Part shown: one piece after another, positions 18,726-29,204 of the stretch | How positions within the stretch are numbered: the stretch's first letter is position 1 | Layout of the letters: each line of letters opens with the position of its first letter | Assembly (NCBI RefSeq): GCF_003387155.1 | Contig: NZ_QUMT01000007.1 | Span: 1-64,000, forward strand | DNA length: 64,000 bases | Reading direction: 5' to 3' | Origin: Roseateles depolymerans | Lineage (GTDB): Bacteria; Pseudomonadota; Gammaproteobacteria; Burkholderiales; Burkholderiaceae_C | Notes under the pieces: model-generated | The model's database searches: none | What the model was told of the DNA's origin: nothing | The model's input: only the letters and a program-made list of their open reading frames with translations | Position numbers and translations under genes: made by a program

Positions 18726-19600
18726 ACTTTCTTGATCGCAGTCTTGCCGAAGAGACCAGCCGGCTTGACGGCCAGCACGATGAGCAGCAGCACCAGGCCC
18801 GGCACGTCCTTGTAGCCGGTGGAGAGGTAAAAGCCGGTGGTGGTCTCGGCAATGCCGAGGATGATGCCGCCGACGATGATGCCCATGCCCGAAGTCAGCC
18901 CGCCGATGATGGCCACGGCAAAGGCCTTGAGGCCCAGCACCGCGCCCATGGTGGCGCCGGTCAGGGTCAGCGGCGCGATGAGCACGCCGGCGAACGCGGC
19001 CGTCAACGAGGACAGCGCATACGAAAAGGTGATCACCAGGCCGGTGTTGATGCCCATGAGCTTGGCGGCATCGCGGTCATTGAAGGTGGCCACCACGGCA
19101 CGCCCGTAGATGGAGCGGCGGTTGAACAGCTCCACCGCCAGCATCATCAGCAGCGCGCCCACGACCACCAGGATTTCCATCGGCAGCACATTCGCGCCCA
19201 GGAACTTGAGCGGGGCTTCGGGCAGCGGCGAGGGGAAACGCAGGTCGTCGCGGCCCCAGACGTTTTCCGCCACGTTCTTGAAGATGATGCCCAGCGCGAT
19301 GGTGGACATGATCCAGCCAAACTCGCTTTTGATCTTGATGGCGGGTCGCACGCCGATGCGCTCGACCACGGCCCCCTGCAGCGCGCCGAACAGGCACACC
19401 AGCGGGATCATCAGCCAGTAGTTGAGCCCCAGCTGGGTGACCAGGGTCAGGCCGACCAGCGCGCCCAGCATCAGGGATTCACCCTGGCCGAAGTTCAGCG
19501 TGTCGGAGGTGGAGAAGGTCAGCTGGTAGCCGAAGGCAATGACCGCATAGATCATGCCGAGCGCGATGCCGCTGAACACCAGTTGAGTCAGGATCTGCAT
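18722..19600 (-). CDS. livH: Branched-chain amino-acid ABC transporter permease LivH
   Basis: 292 residues, typical for LivH, with about eight hydrophobic segments and the signature GQGESLMLGALVGL near the N-terminus, plus a GAVLGLKAFAVAIIGG motif. Inner-membrane permease forming the channel with the LivM domain of the downstream fusion, to which it is coupled by a 4-base overlap. It is separated from the upstream binding-protein gene by about 100 bases containing a hairpin terminator. Confidence 0.95.
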   Translation of the reverse strand: MQILTQLVFSGIALGMIYAVIAFGYQLTFSTSDTLNFGQGESLMLGALVGLTLVTQLGLNYWLMIPLVCLFGALQGAVVERIGVRPAIKIKSEFGWIMSTIALGIIFKNVAENVWGRDDLRFPSPLPEAPLKFLGANVLPMEILVVVGALLMMLAVELFNRRSIYGRAVVATFNDRDAAKLMGINTGLVITFSYALSSLTAAFAGVLIAPLTLTGATMGAVLGLKAFAVAIIGGLTSGMGIIVGGIILGIAETTTGFYLSTGYKDVPGLVLLLIVLAVKPAGLFGKTAIKKV

Positions 19601-19671
19601 ACCGGGTCCGGGACTGCTGACGTCACGCCGGCTGCCGCCCTGCGGAGGCGGCCGGCGTCACGAGGGGACAA

Positions 19672-19696
19672 CAAAACGGCCGCTGAGGGCGGCCGT
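19672..19696 (-). terminator. Terminator/attenuator between livK-like gene and livH
   Basis: On the minus strand an 8-bp perfect stem ACGGCCGC/GCGGCCGT with a 5-base loop is followed by TTTTGTTG. It lies 8 bases after the binding-protein stop. A second imperfect hairpin (arms 19625-19632 and 19651-19658) follows. Partial termination here would yield more binding protein than permease, a common arrangement. Confidence 0.75.
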
Positions 19697-19704
19697 GGCT
19701 GGGG

Positions 19705-20961
19705 TCACTTCTTCTGGCTGAGGGCGCCCTTGGCGTTGACGTCCTTGACGCGCACCTCGGAGGCCTTCTTGAAGTCAGCCTCATAGGCGTAGACCACGCG
19801 CTGGCCCTTCACTTCGCCAAACACCGGGATGTTGGCGGTGATGGCTTCATGGTCGGTCTTGGAGAAGGGCTTGTTGTAGGTGGTGACCACGCCTTCCACC
19901 GGCGTTTTCAGGTCTTCCAGGGCGGCCTTGATCTTGGGACCTTCGGTGCTGCCAGCCTGCTTGATGGCGGCGGCCAGCAGGTAGATGGAGTCATACCCTT
20001 GAGCGGCCGACACCGGCGAGTCGATGCGGCTGTTCTTCGGATTGAAGGTCTTGAGGTAGGCGACGATGAAGGACTGGCGCTTGGGCGTGGTCGGTTCCTG
20101 GATGAAGGTCTGCGGCATGCGCGCACCCTCGCCGCCCGGGCCGGCGTTGTCGATGTAGTTGGCCATGGACAGGGTCCAGCTGCCGATCATCGGCACCTTC
20201 CAGCCCAGTTTGGTCATGCCGTTGGCGATCTGGGCGAGCTCGGGGCCGATGCCGTAGGTGAGGATGGCCTCCGCCCCGGCCTCCTTGGCCTTGAGCAGTT
20301 GCGGGGTCATGTCCACATCCTTGATGTTGAACTTCTCCACGGCCACCGGCTTGATGCCCTTGAGGTCCAGGGCCTTTTCCAGGTCCTGCCGGCCAAGCTG
20401 GCCGTAGTTGGTGGAGTCGGCCAGGATCGCCACCTTCTTGAAGCCGCGGCGGGTCACGGCTTCTTCCACGATCATCGGCGCCTGGATGCTGTCGTGGGCG
20501 GCGTTGCGGAAGATGTAGTTGTCCGGCTGATTGGCGAATTGCTGGGTGATGACCGAGCCGGTGGCCACGTTGTTCATCACCGGGATCTTGGCTTCCTGGT
20601 AGAAGCGCTGCGCGGCCAGGGCCACGCCGGTGTTGATGAAGCCGACCGTGGCGGCGACCTTCTCCCGGTTGATCAGCTCCTGGGCGATCTGGACGCCGCG
20701 TTCGTTCTTGGCCTCGTCATCCCGCTCCACCAGCTGGATCTGGCGCCCCAGCACCCCGCCGGCGGCATTGATTTCCTGGGCGGCCAGGCGCACGCCGTCC
20801 CGCATGCTCACCCCCATGGAGGAGGATCCTCCGGTGAAGGGCCCGGACACCCCGATCTTGATGGGATCGGCGGCCTGTGCACCAAAAGCGGTCAAGGCCA
20901 GGGGGAGGGCCATCGGAATGGCCAGCAGGGGAATCCCCATCCAACGCGCGCTGAACTTCAT
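19705..20961 (-). CDS. Periplasmic branched-chain amino-acid binding protein
   Basis: 418 residues from the ATG at 20961; an upstream in-frame extension exists but lacks a leader-like sequence. Residues 1 to about 33 are a signal peptide ending in AFGAQAAD. The mature protein is a Leu/Ile/Val-type periplasmic binding protein (PIKIGVSGPFTGGSSSMG at its start). It is the first gene of the liv cluster and hands ligand to LivH/LivMG/LivF. Family members also bind amides, aromatic amino acids or urea, so the exact ligand is open. Confidence 0.93.
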   Translation of the reverse strand: MKFSARWMGIPLLAIPMALPLALTAFGAQAADPIKIGVSGPFTGGSSSMGVSMRDGVRLAAQEINAAGGVLGRQIQLVERDDEAKNERGVQIAQELINREKVAATVGFINTGVALAAQRFYQEAKIPVMNNVATGSVITQQFANQPDNYIFRNAAHDSIQAPMIVEEAVTRRGFKKVAILADSTNYGQLGRQDLEKALDLKGIKPVAVEKFNIKDVDMTPQLLKAKEAGAEAILTYGIGPELAQIANGMTKLGWKVPMIGSWTLSMANYIDNAGPGGEGARMPQTFIQEPTTPKRQSFIVAYLKTFNPKNSRIDSPVSAAQGYDSIYLLAAAIKQAGSTEGPKIKAALEDLKTPVEGVVTTYNKPFSKTDHEAITANIPVFGEVKGQRVVYAYEADFKKASEVRVKDVNAKGALSQKK

Positions 20962-21309
20962 GTCTTGTCTCCGTCTTTGATCTCGTGAACATGAGGGCAC
21001 TGAAGACCGGGCGTCGCGCCGTTGCACACCGAACGAACGCACGCGGCGCGGGAAACCGGCCATCTTGGAAGATGGTGCATCAAACGGCGGCAAATGCACA
21101 CACACGAATACGTACTCGGAAACCCCAAGCGGGGGATTCAGCGTGGTGTCAGGGAAGACGCTTTTGTCGCCTGAAGTCGGGCAGCATGGAAGGAGGAGCT
21201 GCGTGGCAGCAGCACTGACTTGTTGAAGGTTGAAATGCGTCAGGCTGGGGGATGCGCGTCCAAGCTCAAACTTTTAGCATCACGTCATTGCAATTCGCGT
21301 GCAGGAGGT
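20962..21309. other. Intergenic region between liv operon and antitoxin gene
   Basis: This 348-bp gap contains the promoter region of the minus-strand liv operon and of the plus-strand antitoxin gene. An in-frame extension of the antitoxin could start at TTG 21220, but its composition is unlike the family. I see no gene and no clear operator. Confidence 0.5.
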
Positions 21310-21570
21310 ATGCACACGACGTCAGGCTCATCATCAGGCAAAAAACCAGGCGGCTCATCAGGCGGCTCTTCAGGTCGCCCTTTTCCTCTCACACTCACGA
21401 TCGACGCCTCGCTTTACGAAGAAGCGCTATCGTTCATCGACCCTCATCTTGACTCGTCGGCTCTGGTTCAAGAGGCTCTGCAGACTTTCATTCGCGTGAA
21501 GGTTGGCCAAAGGCTCAGTGCCCTCCACGGCGTAGCGCCTCACATGCCCTCGATTCCCCGGCGTTCTTGA
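21310..21570 (+). CDS. VapB-like (DUF2191-type) antitoxin, orphan
   Basis: 86 residues from ATG 21310. The core LTLTIDASLYEEALSFID followed by SALVQEALQTFIRVKVGQRLSAL and a final PRR is the standard VapB/DUF2191 pattern: a ribbon-helix-helix DNA-binding half and a short tail that would neutralise VapC. It carries an extra glycine/serine-rich N-terminus (residues 3-22). AGGAGG lies only one base before the ATG, so a slightly earlier start is possible. A VapC start codon follows 11 bases downstream, but that gene is truncated, so the antitoxin has no visible partner. Lower GC and A-rich codons than its neighbours suggest acquisition. Confidence 0.75.
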   Translation: MHTTSGSSSGKKPGGSSGGSSGRPFPLTLTIDASLYEEALSFIDPHLDSSALVQEALQTFIRVKVGQRLSALHGVAPHMPSIPRRS

Positions 21571-21581
21571 AGGTGAAGTCG

Positions 21582-21632
21582 ATGGAAACCGTGCTGGTGG
21601 ACACGTCAGTTTGGGAGGCCCCTACTGCTTGA
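21582..21632 (+). pseudogene. vapC toxin remnant (first 17 codons)
   Basis: ATG 21582 is positioned like a vapC start, 11 bases after the antitoxin stop. The peptide METVLVDTSVWEAPTA begins exactly like PIN-domain VapC toxins (VLVDTSVW, including the first catalytic aspartate) and then stops. The remaining 110-130 residues of a PIN domain are absent; the convergent MFS gene ends 7 bases later. So the toxin has been deleted and its ribonuclease activity lost. Confidence 0.75.
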
Positions 21633-21638
21633 AAGGGA

Positions 21639-22850
21639 TCACTGGGGGCGCGTCGAGGTCCGCCGCTTGAGCACCAAGGCGCCTGCCAGAGCCGCCACCA
21701 ACAAGGTCATCACATAGCCCACCAGTGCCGGCCACCCCTTGTGGTCCCAGAACCACCCGCCGAAGGCGCCCAGCGTGCTGGAGCCAATGTAATAGGCCAG
21801 CAGGTACAGCGACGCCGCATGCCCCTTGCTGCGGCCGCCCAGCGCGCCCACCCAGGCGCTGCTGACCGAATGGGCCACGAAGAAACCGATGGTCAGCAGC
21901 ACGATGCCCAGGATCACCACCGGCAGCGAGGTCGACAGACTGAGCAGCACCCCGCCGGCAGCCAGCCCGATGCCGGTCAGCAGCGCCGGTGCGCGCCCCA
22001 GCCGATCCGACAGTCCACCCGCCGTGGTCGAGGCCACGATGCCGAACAGGTAGGCGCAGAAGATCAGTCCGATCGCGCTCTGGCTCAGCGAAAACGGCGG
22101 GCGCAGCAACCGGAAGCCCACGTAGTTGTAGAACGCCACAAACGTTCCCATCATCAGGAAGCCCATGGCAAACAGAAAAGGCAATGCCGGATGCGCCAGG
22201 TGCGCCCGCCAGGCCGACACATGGTCGGACAGCTTCACACCTTGCCGCTTTACAAAATGCCGGGACGGCGGCAGCAACCACCAGAAGCCCGCGGCAGCCA
22301 GCAGGCCGATCAGGCTCACGATCAGCAAGGCCGGTCGCCAACCAAAGGCATCGCTCAGCACGCTCACGCCCACACGGCCCATCATGCCGCCGAAGGCCGT
22401 GCCGCCCACATATTGGCCCATGGCCCGCCCCAGCCCGCCGGGATGGATCTCTTCCGCCAGATACGCCATGGCCACAGCCGGCACGCCGCCCAGCACCAGC
22501 CCTTCCACCGCCCGGGCCGCGAGCAGGCCATGCCAACTGGGCAGCACCGATGCCAGCAGATTCAGCAGCGCGGCCAGCGTCATCGACGCAAACATGAGCC
22601 GCCGCCGGTCCATGGTCTCCGACAAGGCACCTGCGCACAGGATGGCGAAGGCCAGGCAGCCGGTCGCCAGGGACAAGGACAAGGCACTCGCGGCCGCGCC
22701 CACCTGGAATTCCTGCGCAAACAGCGGCAGCAGCGGCTGCACGCTGTAGAGCAGCGAGAAGGTGGTGAAGCCCGCGAGGAACAGCGCGATGGTGATGCGG
22801 CGATACGCCGGGGTGCCGGGCTGCGCCCAGTCACTGGCGGGCGCGGTCAC
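21639..22850 (-). CDS. MFS transporter (YnfM-like)
   Basis: 403 residues from a GTG at 22850 that overlaps the upstream hydroxylase stop as GTGA. Twelve hydrophobic segments, with the MFS loop motif after helix 2 ([17 protein letters not shown]) and its repeat in the second half ([11 protein letters not shown]). YnfM-like members of the drug:proton antiporter group export small molecules. Coupling to the UbiH-like gene is probably incidental to substrate. It converges on the vapC remnant. Confidence 0.88.
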   Translation of the reverse strand: MTAPASDWAQPGTPAYRRITIALFLAGFTTFSLLYSVQPLLPLFAQEFQVGAAASALSLSLATGCLAFAILCAGALSETMDRRRLMFASMTLAALLNLLASVLPSWHGLLAARAVEGLVLGGVPAVAMAYLAEEIHPGGLGRAMGQYVGGTAFGGMMGRVGVSVLSDAFGWRPALLIVSLIGLLAAAGFWWLLPPSRHFVKRQGVKLSDHVSAWRAHLAHPALPFLFAMGFLMMGTFVAFYNYVGFRLLRPPFSLSQSAIGLIFCAYLFGIVASTTAGGLSDRLGRAPALLTGIGLAAGGVLLSLSTSLPVVILGIVLLTIGFFVAHSVSSAWVGALGGRSKGHAASLYLLAYYIGSSTLGAFGGWFWDHKGWPALVGYVMTLLVAALAGALVLKRRTSTRPQ

Positions 22851-24160
22851 CGGCGCCCGAACATCATCTGCTGGGCCAGCAGGCGCTTGACCGGCGGCAG
22901 TGCCTGCAGGGCGGCCAGACCCAGGCCCCGCGCGGCCGGCAGGCCCGGCCAGCGCCAGGCGAAGGTCCGCGCCAGGGCATCCGTGGTCACGATGGTGGCC
23001 CAGCGGTCCGGTGCACGCTGGAATTCCACGCGCCGCAGGGCCGACTCCACCGATGGCTGACGACGCAGCGATTCCACCAGCGAGAACGCATCCCGCAGGC
23101 CCAGATTCAGCCCCTGCCCCGCCACCGGATGAAGCGTCTGCGCGGCATTGCCGATGCGCACGCAGCGACCATCGACCAAGGTCCGTTCGGCATTCAGGCC
23201 CAACGGGAAACACTTCAGCGCGCTGATCTCCAGCAGCGGCCCCACCGATTCCGGCAGTTGCTGCTGGATGACCATCAGGCGCTGTGCATCGCTCAGGGAC
23301 GCGACATCATCCTCCGCCTGCGGCTGGCACCAGACCAGCGCGGCACGTCGGCGCCCCTGCTGTTCCGGCAGCGGCAGCAAGGCCAGCGGCCCGCGACGGG
23401 TGAACCGCTCATAGGCCACGCCGGCAGGACTGCCCGGCGACAAGGTCACCGTGCCGACCCAGGCATTTTGCTGATAGTCATGGCTCAGCGCCTTGCGGGC
23501 CTGCTCGGCGAACACCCCGCCTTCGGCCACCACCACCAGATCAAAGCGCTCGACGATGCCGGCGTCCACCTCCACCTCGCCGCCGTGCGGCTGCTGGATG
23601 GCTGCGACGGGCTGCCCAAAGCGGGTGAACAGCCGCGCCGGCTCCAGCGCCGCTGCGGCCATCCAGGCGGCTTGCAGCGGGGCCACGAGTTGCCCGTAGC
23701 TCAGCACGGCGCCCAGTTGTTCAACACCCTGCTCCTGCGCAGAGATATGTACTTCCGGTTCTCCGGCGGGACCGAACCAGGGGCTGCGCAGCGTCGGCGG
23801 CGCCTGGCTCACATGCACTTCGCGGATCGGCTGCGCCTGGGCTGCAGGCCAGACCTTCAAGCGCTGCAGCAACTGGATGCTGCCCAGCGACAGGGCCAGG
23901 GTGCGCGGGTCGGCGGACACGTCCCGCTCGGGCGGGCGGGCGTCGAAAAGACTGATTTGCGCCAGCGGCAGATAACGCGCGGCGAGCAGCGCCAGGGCCA
24001 GACCCGCCGGTCCGGCGCCGACCACCGCCAGCCTCAGCGACGACACACCGGCGCCACTGGCGGCAGCGGACCGCGCACGGGTGTCCTCATCGCGCATGGC
24101 ATCGCGGCGCGCGGCACCGAAGGGAAGATCAAACGAGTGGCTGGCAGTGGACTCAGGCAT
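22847..24160 (-). CDS. UbiH/UbiF/VisC-family FAD-dependent hydroxylase
   Basis: 437 residues from ATG 24160. N-terminal FAD-binding GxGxxG region [15 protein letters not shown] at about residues 45-60, the DG-like segment, and the C-terminal [23 protein letters not shown] motif that contacts FAD and defines the ubiquinone-hydroxylase family. It probably hydroxylates an aromatic-ring position of a ubiquinone precursor; which position cannot be told from sequence alone. An unusual 40-residue polar extension precedes the FAD domain. A TATAGT hexamer (24215-24220, minus strand) could be its -10. Confidence 0.88.
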   Translation of the reverse strand: MPESTASHSFDLPFGAARRDAMRDEDTRARSAAASGAGVSSLRLAVVGAGPAGLALALLAARYLPLAQISLFDARPPERDVSADPRTLALSLGSIQLLQRLKVWPAAQAQPIREVHVSQAPPTLRSPWFGPAGEPEVHISAQEQGVEQLGAVLSYGQLVAPLQAAWMAAAALEPARLFTRFGQPVAAIQQPHGGEVEVDAGIVERFDLVVVAEGGVFAEQARKALSHDYQQNAWVGTVTLSPGSPAGVAYERFTRRGPLALLPLPEQQGRRRAALVWCQPQAEDDVASLSDAQRLMVIQQQLPESVGPLLEISALKCFPLGLNAERTLVDGRCVRIGNAAQTLHPVAGQGLNLGLRDAFSLVESLRRQPSVESALRRVEFQRAPDRWATIVTTDALARTFAWRWPGLPAARGLGLAALQALPPVKRLLAQQMMFGRR

Positions 24161-24415
24161 GGCGGGGGACCCCGAACGACCGGTGCTGCCCGACAGCGGC
24201 AGCACACTGCAATCACTATAGCGCCGGGTCCGCGCGCCCGGCCCGCAGCGGCGCGGATGCCGCCCTCCGCCCAGTGGGCTCTCTGCGAAGAAGCAAGCTT
24301 GCGGCAACTCCGCTACGCTTGCCCGCTGTCCAAAGTCTCGCCGTTCGCGCTCGGCCGGCCTGCAGCGTCAGACGCGCAGCGCCACAAAAGCGCTTCACCA
24401 ACGAGGACCCCCATC

Positions 24416-25414
24416 ATGCCTCTCACGCAACCGATGCAATATCGCCGTCTTGGCCGCAGTGGCCTGCAAGTCTCTGAACTGTCCCTGGGTTCCTGGGTGA
24501 CGTATCACAACCAGGTCGACATCAGCGCCGCCGTCGAGATGATGGCCGCTGCACGCGACGCCGGCATCAACTTCTTCGACAACGCCGAGGTGTATGCGCT
24601 GGGCAAGAGCGAAGAAATCATGGGCCAGGTGTTCCAGAAGCTGGGCTGGGCGCGTCACAGCTACATCGTCTCGACCAAGTTCTATTGGGGCCTGGAACGC
24701 GAAGGCGTGACGGTCAATTTCCAGAACACGCTCAACCGCAAGTACCTGATGCAGGCCATCGACGGTTCGCTCAAGCGCATGCAACTGGACTTCATCGACC
24801 TGGTCTACTGCCACCGCCCGGACCCGCACACGCCAATCGAGGAGACCGTGTGGGCCATGAGCGACATGATCACGCAAGGCAAGGCCCTGTATTGGGGCAC
24901 CAGCGAGTGGAGCGCCGCCGACATCCGGGCCGCCTACGACATTGCCGACCGCCACCACCTGCACAAGCCCGTCATGGAGCAGCCGCAGTACCACCTGTTC
25001 CATCGTCAACGCGTGGAAAAGGAATATGCGCGGCTCTATGAGGACATCGGCCTGGGCCTGACCACCTGGAGTCCGCTGGCCTCTGGCCTTTTGACCGGCA
25101 AATACCGCAGCGGCATTCCCGAAGGCAGCCGCGCCTCGCTGGAGAGCATGAGCTGGATGCGGGACCAACTGCAGGACAAGGCCAAGAATGAAGCGGTGAC
25201 CCAGCTCGAAGCGATTGCCAGGGAGCTGGGCTGTACGCTGGCGCAACTGGCCATCGCATGGATCAATCGCAATCCGCATGTCTCCACCGTCATCCTGGGG
25301 GCGAGCCGTCTGTCGCAGTTGCAGGACAACCTGGGCGCGCTGGCGGTCACCCCCAAGCTCACGCCGGAACTGATCAAGCGCATCGACGACATCACCTCGC
25401 CGCTGGCGGCGTAA
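24416..25414 (+). CDS. Aldo/keto reductase, potassium-channel beta-subunit-like
   Basis: 332 residues, start ATG 24416 preceded by GAGGA. Catalytic tetrad of the AKR superfamily is complete: Asp55, Tyr60 (FDNAEVY), Lys88 (STKFYW) and His133 (YCHRPD). The [12 protein letters not shown] start and the [11 protein letters not shown] and PQYHLFHR segments resemble the Kv-beta/YghZ group, which reduces aldehydes with NADPH. Single gene between the hydroxylase promoter region and a 319-bp gap. Natural substrate unknown. Confidence 0.93.
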   Translation: MPLTQPMQYRRLGRSGLQVSELSLGSWVTYHNQVDISAAVEMMAAARDAGINFFDNAEVYALGKSEEIMGQVFQKLGWARHSYIVSTKFYWGLEREGVTVNFQNTLNRKYLMQAIDGSLKRMQLDFIDLVYCHRPDPHTPIEETVWAMSDMITQGKALYWGTSEWSAADIRAAYDIADRHHLHKPVMEQPQYHLFHRQRVEKEYARLYEDIGLGLTTWSPLASGLLTGKYRSGIPEGSRASLESMSWMRDQLQDKAKNEAVTQLEAIARELGCTLAQLAIAWINRNPHVSTVILGASRLSQLQDNLGALAVTPKLTPELIKRIDDITSPLAA

Positions 25415-25733
25415 GGGCAGCATCAGGCCTGCATCGGGCCTGCATCGGGCCTGCATGAGGCTCGTACCAAGCCTGCATCCAGCACGCTCACGCTGCTTTC
25501 GGCGACACAACGGCAAGCGTCAATTGCCGATGGCCGCGTGAGTCCAAGCCGCGCTCTTCCACCGGCGGCTGCGAGGTTCAGTAAGGCCCGCTGCCATGGG
25601 CCTTCCCGCACACCGGGCACGCGGGTTGCCTACGTGCGCGTGAGCCGCCGGTGCCTGCATCCCTCGATCCATCGAGCCCGATCGACCCCTAGAATGGCCG
25701 GCCGCTCACCAACCGAAGAGACCCTCCGTTTTG
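25415..25733. other. Intergenic region with 11-bp tandem repeat
   Basis: No convincing gene in this 319-bp stretch. It begins with three 11-bp repeats (25425-25457) and, toward its end, contains TAGAAT (about 25691-25696), a plausible -10 element about 40 bases before the antiporter start. Confidence 0.5.
25425..25457. repeat. 11-bp tandem repeat, 3 copies
   Basis: Three consecutive units AGGCCTGCATC, GGGCCTGCATC, GGGCCTGCATG begin ten bases after the aldo/keto reductase stop; a further CCTGCATCC occurs about 15 bases on. Looks like recent slippage duplication. Confidence 0.8.
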
Positions 25734-26972
25734 ATGAACGACCTTGCGAACTTTCTTCAGTTCACCACCTGGCCCCCGCGGCTGGACTGGCTGTTCTGGG
25801 CCTCGCTGACCATGGTGGCCGCCGGGCTGCTGGGGGAACTTGTCAACCGCCGTCTGGGCCTGCCCCGTGTGGTGGGCTACAGCGTCGTGGGCATGCTGCT
25901 GGCTGCACTGGGTCATGGCATTTTTGCCAACGGCGCCATGGACCTGCGGCTGCGTCTGGTGGTGGACCTGGCGCTGGGCCTGCTGCTGTTCGAGATGGGC
26001 GCACGCGTCCACTTGCGCTGGCTGCGCAACAACAAGGCCCTGCTCTGGTCGAGCGCTGCGGAAGCGGTGGCGTCCTTTGTGGTGGTGGGTTATGGACTGA
26101 CCCTTCTGGGCGTCGCACCGCTGATGGCGCTGAGCTGCGCGATCCTGACCATGGCCTCATCGGCCGCAGTGATCGGCCGTGTCGGTTCCGAGCTCAAGGC
26201 CGCCGGCCAGGTCAGCGAGCGCATGGCGGCGCTGGCGGCGCTCAACACCATCTATGGCGTGCTGGCCCACAAGCTGATGATGGGCTGGCTGCAGCTGGAC
26301 CAGCGCGGTGACTGGCTCGAAGCGATTGCGCAGCCGCTGTATGCCTTCATCGGCTCCATCGTCGTGGCCATCGTGCTCGCGCGCCTGACCGCGTGGCTGA
26401 TGCGCCGCCTGGACCTGCGCAACGAGAACTCGGTGCTGATGCTGCTGGGCCTGGTGCTGGTGGCGCTGAGCGTGGCGCGGGTGCTGAACCTCTCCACCCT
26501 GCTCGTGCCGCTGCTGGCGGGCATGGTGCTGCGCAACACCACCGAGCGGCCGTGGGTCTGGCCGCGCCACTTTGGCACGGCCGGTGGCGTGCTGGTGCTG
26601 ATGTTCTTCGTGGTGGTCGGTTCTGCATGGACCCTGCAGGCCCTGGCCACAGGGGCCGTGCTGGCGCTGGCGCTGCTGCTGCTCCGCTTGCTGGGCAAGA
26701 CGGTGGCGCTGGTCGGACTGGCCCGGGTCAGCGGCATCGATGCGCGGCAGGGCATTGCGCTGGCGGTGTGCCTGAGTCCGCTGTCCGGCACGACGCTGGT
26801 GCTGTACAGCGAGGTGCAGATGCGGCATCCGGATATTGCCGCGGTGCTGGCGCCGGTCATTCTGTCCACCATTGCGCTGATGGAGCTGGTGGGGCCGATT
26901 GCCGTGCAGTGGGCCTTGCGCCTGGCCGGTGAACATCAGCCGCACACCTCGCATTCGGAGCCCAAGCGATGA
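25734..26972 (+). CDS. Kef/CPA2-type cation:proton antiporter
   Basis: 412 residues from ATG 25734. About twelve hydrophobic segments of the Na+/H+ exchanger (CPA2) fold, with [16 protein letters not shown] (helix 3 region), the MASSAAVIG element and [14 protein letters not shown] near the end. No C-terminal TrkA-N regulatory domain is present, so it is a membrane-only antiporter. It ends in ATGA overlapping the start of the YbdK-like ligase gene, so the two are translationally coupled. Glutathione-gated Kef systems offer a loose parallel for a pairing with a gamma-glutamyl ligase-family enzyme; this is inference. Confidence 0.9.
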   Translation: MNDLANFLQFTTWPPRLDWLFWASLTMVAAGLLGELVNRRLGLPRVVGYSVVGMLLAALGHGIFANGAMDLRLRLVVDLALGLLLFEMGARVHLRWLRNNKALLWSSAAEAVASFVVVGYGLTLLGVAPLMALSCAILTMASSAAVIGRVGSELKAAGQVSERMAALAALNTIYGVLAHKLMMGWLQLDQRGDWLEAIAQPLYAFIGSIVVAIVLARLTAWLMRRLDLRNENSVLMLLGLVLVALSVARVLNLSTLLVPLLAGMVLRNTTERPWVWPRHFGTAGGVLVLMFFVVVGSAWTLQALATGAVLALALLLLRLLGKTVALVGLARVSGIDARQGIALAVCLSPLSGTTLVLYSEVQMRHPDIAAVLAPVILSTIALMELVGPIAVQWALRLAGEHQPHTSHSEPKR

Positions 26973-28093
26973 GTCTGGAACCTTTTGCCACCTCACGCCC
27001 CTTGACGATGGGGGTGGAGCTGGAGCTGCAGATCGTCAACCGTCACGACTACGACCTCACGCCGGGCTCCAAGGACCTGCTGCGGGTGATGAAGGGGGTG
27101 GCCTTGCCGGGCGATGTCACGCCGGAGATCACCGACAGCATGATCGAGCTGTGCACCGGGGTGTGCGACAGCTACGAGCAGGTGCTGGACCAGCTCACCG
27201 TCACCCGCGACGCGCTGGTGCGCAGCGCCGACAAGCTCAATCTGGGGCTGTCGGGCGGCGGCACGCATCCCTACCAGCACTGGAGCAAGCAGCGCATCTT
27301 CGACAAGCCGCGCTTCCAGGAGATCTCGGGGCTGTACGGCTACCTCAGCAAGCAGTTCACCGTCTTCGGGCAGCACGTGCACATCGGTTGCGAAGGGCCG
27401 GACCAGGCGCTGCGGCTGCTGCATGGCCTCTCGCGTTTCATTCCGCATCTGATTGCGCTGTCGGCCTCTTCGCCGTATGTGCAGGGCAATGACACCGGCT
27501 TTCACTCTGCCCGCCTGAATTCAGTGTTTGCCTTTCCGCTCAGCGGGCGTGCGCCGTTTCTGCTGACTTGGGACGACTTCCTCGTCTTCTTCGAGAAGAT
27601 GACCCGCACCGGGGTGGTCAAGAGCATGAAGGACTTCTACTGGGACATCCGCCCCAAGCCCGAATACGGCACGATCGAGGTCCGGGTGCTGGACACGCCG
27701 CTGACCATCGAGAAGGCCTCGGCGCTGGCGGGGCTCATCCAGTGTCTGGCGCGCTGGATCAGCCAGGACCAGCCCTTTGCGCTGGCCGAGGACGACTACC
27801 TGCCCTACACCTTCAATCGTTTCCAGGCCTGCCGGTTCGGGCTGGACGGCACTTTTGTCGATCCCAAGACGGGGGAGCACCGCAGCCTGCGCGAGGACCT
27901 GAACGTCACGCTGCATGCGCTGGAGCCGCATGCAGCGGCCTTGCGGGCCGAGCCGGCGCTGCGTTTCATCCGTGAGGAGATGCGCTGGCAGGGCAACGAC
28001 GCCACCTGGGCACGCGGCGTGGTGGAGAAGGAACAGTTGCTCAACGAACTGGTGCGGCAGCAATGCGAGCGTTGGGCGGGGCGGGCGGCCTGA
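26969..28093 (+). CDS. YbdK-type carboxylate-amine ligase (glutamate-cysteine ligase family 2)
   Basis: 374 residues, close to E. coli YbdK (372). [11 protein letters not shown] at the start, [15 protein letters not shown] and [12 protein letters not shown] are hallmark GCS2 motifs for ATP/metal binding. E. coli YbdK has weak gamma-glutamylcysteine ligase activity; the true role is uncertain. The start overlaps the antiporter stop by four bases. Confidence 0.93.
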   Translation: MSLEPFATSRPLTMGVELELQIVNRHDYDLTPGSKDLLRVMKGVALPGDVTPEITDSMIELCTGVCDSYEQVLDQLTVTRDALVRSADKLNLGLSGGGTHPYQHWSKQRIFDKPRFQEISGLYGYLSKQFTVFGQHVHIGCEGPDQALRLLHGLSRFIPHLIALSASSPYVQGNDTGFHSARLNSVFAFPLSGRAPFLLTWDDFLVFFEKMTRTGVVKSMKDFYWDIRPKPEYGTIEVRVLDTPLTIEKASALAGLIQCLARWISQDQPFALAEDDYLPYTFNRFQACRFGLDGTFVDPKTGEHRSLREDLNVTLHALEPHAAALRAEPALRFIREEMRWQGNDATWARGVVEKEQLLNELVRQQCERWAGRAA

Positions 28094-28247
28094 CGCAAGC
28101 CAGCGGCCCCTGCGCCACCGGGGGCGGGTGATGACGCCTGTGGAGGGCGAGTGACTTTTGGCCAATGAATCGGCCGGCGGCGTCGCCACAATCGGGCACG
28201 GCCCTGCAACCCTGATTCCGCGGGGCCACGTCACCAGGAGCCCAGCA

Positions 28248-29204
28248 GTGATCAGCATCGACCCGGATCTCGACCAATTGGCGACCGACCTGTCCTCCAG
28301 GGTCGTCGGCGACCCTGCTGGGGCGCTATCGACGTGGACCGAGGGCCTTGCGCTGCTGGACCCGCCGATGAAAGCCGCTGCCCATCGGATGGCGGCCGCG
28401 GCATTGGCGTCCCGGTGGCCGGCCCGTGAGGCGCTGGCCCGGGCGCCGGGCGGGGCCGCATTGCTGCGTGAATGGAGCGAGGACCGGCTGTATCGGCCCG
28501 CGCTGCCGCGCCTGCCGTTCCTGTCGAAGCGGGCGGCGTACCAGTACTGTGCCAGTCTGGTCCTTCAACGGGCCTCGGCGCCGGCGGTGAACGCCTTCAA
28601 GCAGGGGCGCCTGCTGGTGCTGGGTCTGCGGCGCGACACCTCCACGCTCGTCAATGACGGACGGGGGGCCTACGACGACCATATCGTGGTCCTCAACGGC
28701 TGGCGCCGCCGCGGCAGTGTGGCCTTCTTCCCGGGCAACACCGAGCCCTCGGCGCAATATGCCCACCGCGCGCAGAAGCAGGGTGGGCAGTTGATCGATG
28801 CACGCTACAAGGGCGTCGCGGCCAAGCCGGCTTCTCATGTGGCGGGGGAGGACGTCAATCAGGACGGCATCAAGGATGCGGGCCGCCTGCGCGCGGGCAC
28901 TTATTTCTTCCGGGAGAAGCCGGACGGTTTCCTGGGCGCCCGCGCCTTCCGCTCGGCGGAGAACCAGACGGTGGAACGTGACACCGACGGTGATGGCCGC
29001 TTCCTCTTGAGTGACCCGTCGCGCATCGACGCCAAGCATGTCGGCCGCACGATGTACATCCATTGGGGAGGCGCAGACGATGCGCCGGTGGTGAACACCT
29101 GGTCGGCGGGCTGCCAGACGATCCCCAAGAACCACTTCGCCGGCTTCCTCTCGGCGGTGGGACCACGCCCGTCGTTCTACTATGTGCTGATTGATGGCGA
29201 ATGA
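28248..29204 (+). CDS. Unrecognised protein with YkuD-like His...SAGCQ motif
   Basis: 318 residues from a GTG at 28248 preceded by AGGAG; the open frame extends 30 codons upstream. The N-terminal 130 residues are alanine/arginine-rich. The C-terminal half has HIVVLNGWR, FFPGNTEPSAQ and, at residues 272-289, IHWGG...WSAGCQ, which resembles the His...SxGC active site of L,D-transpeptidase (YkuD) folds, with Cys289 as candidate nucleophile. Two Asp-rich loops (DVNQDGIKD and DTDGDG) look like EF-hand/dockerin calcium loops. No signal peptide is visible. It overlaps the next gene, which encodes a secreted SH3-like protein, suggesting a cell-wall-acting pair. Function not established. Confidence 0.7.
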   Translation: MISIDPDLDQLATDLSSRVVGDPAGALSTWTEGLALLDPPMKAAAHRMAAAALASRWPAREALARAPGGAALLREWSEDRLYRPALPRLPFLSKRAAYQYCASLVLQRASAPAVNAFKQGRLLVLGLRRDTSTLVNDGRGAYDDHIVVLNGWRRRGSVAFFPGNTEPSAQYAHRAQKQGGQLIDARYKGVAAKPASHVAGEDVNQDGIKDAGRLRAGTYFFREKPDGFLGARAFRSAENQTVERDTDGDGRFLLSDPSRIDAKHVGRTMYIHWGGADDAPVVNTWSAGCQTIPKNHFAGFLSAVGPRPSFYYVLIDGE

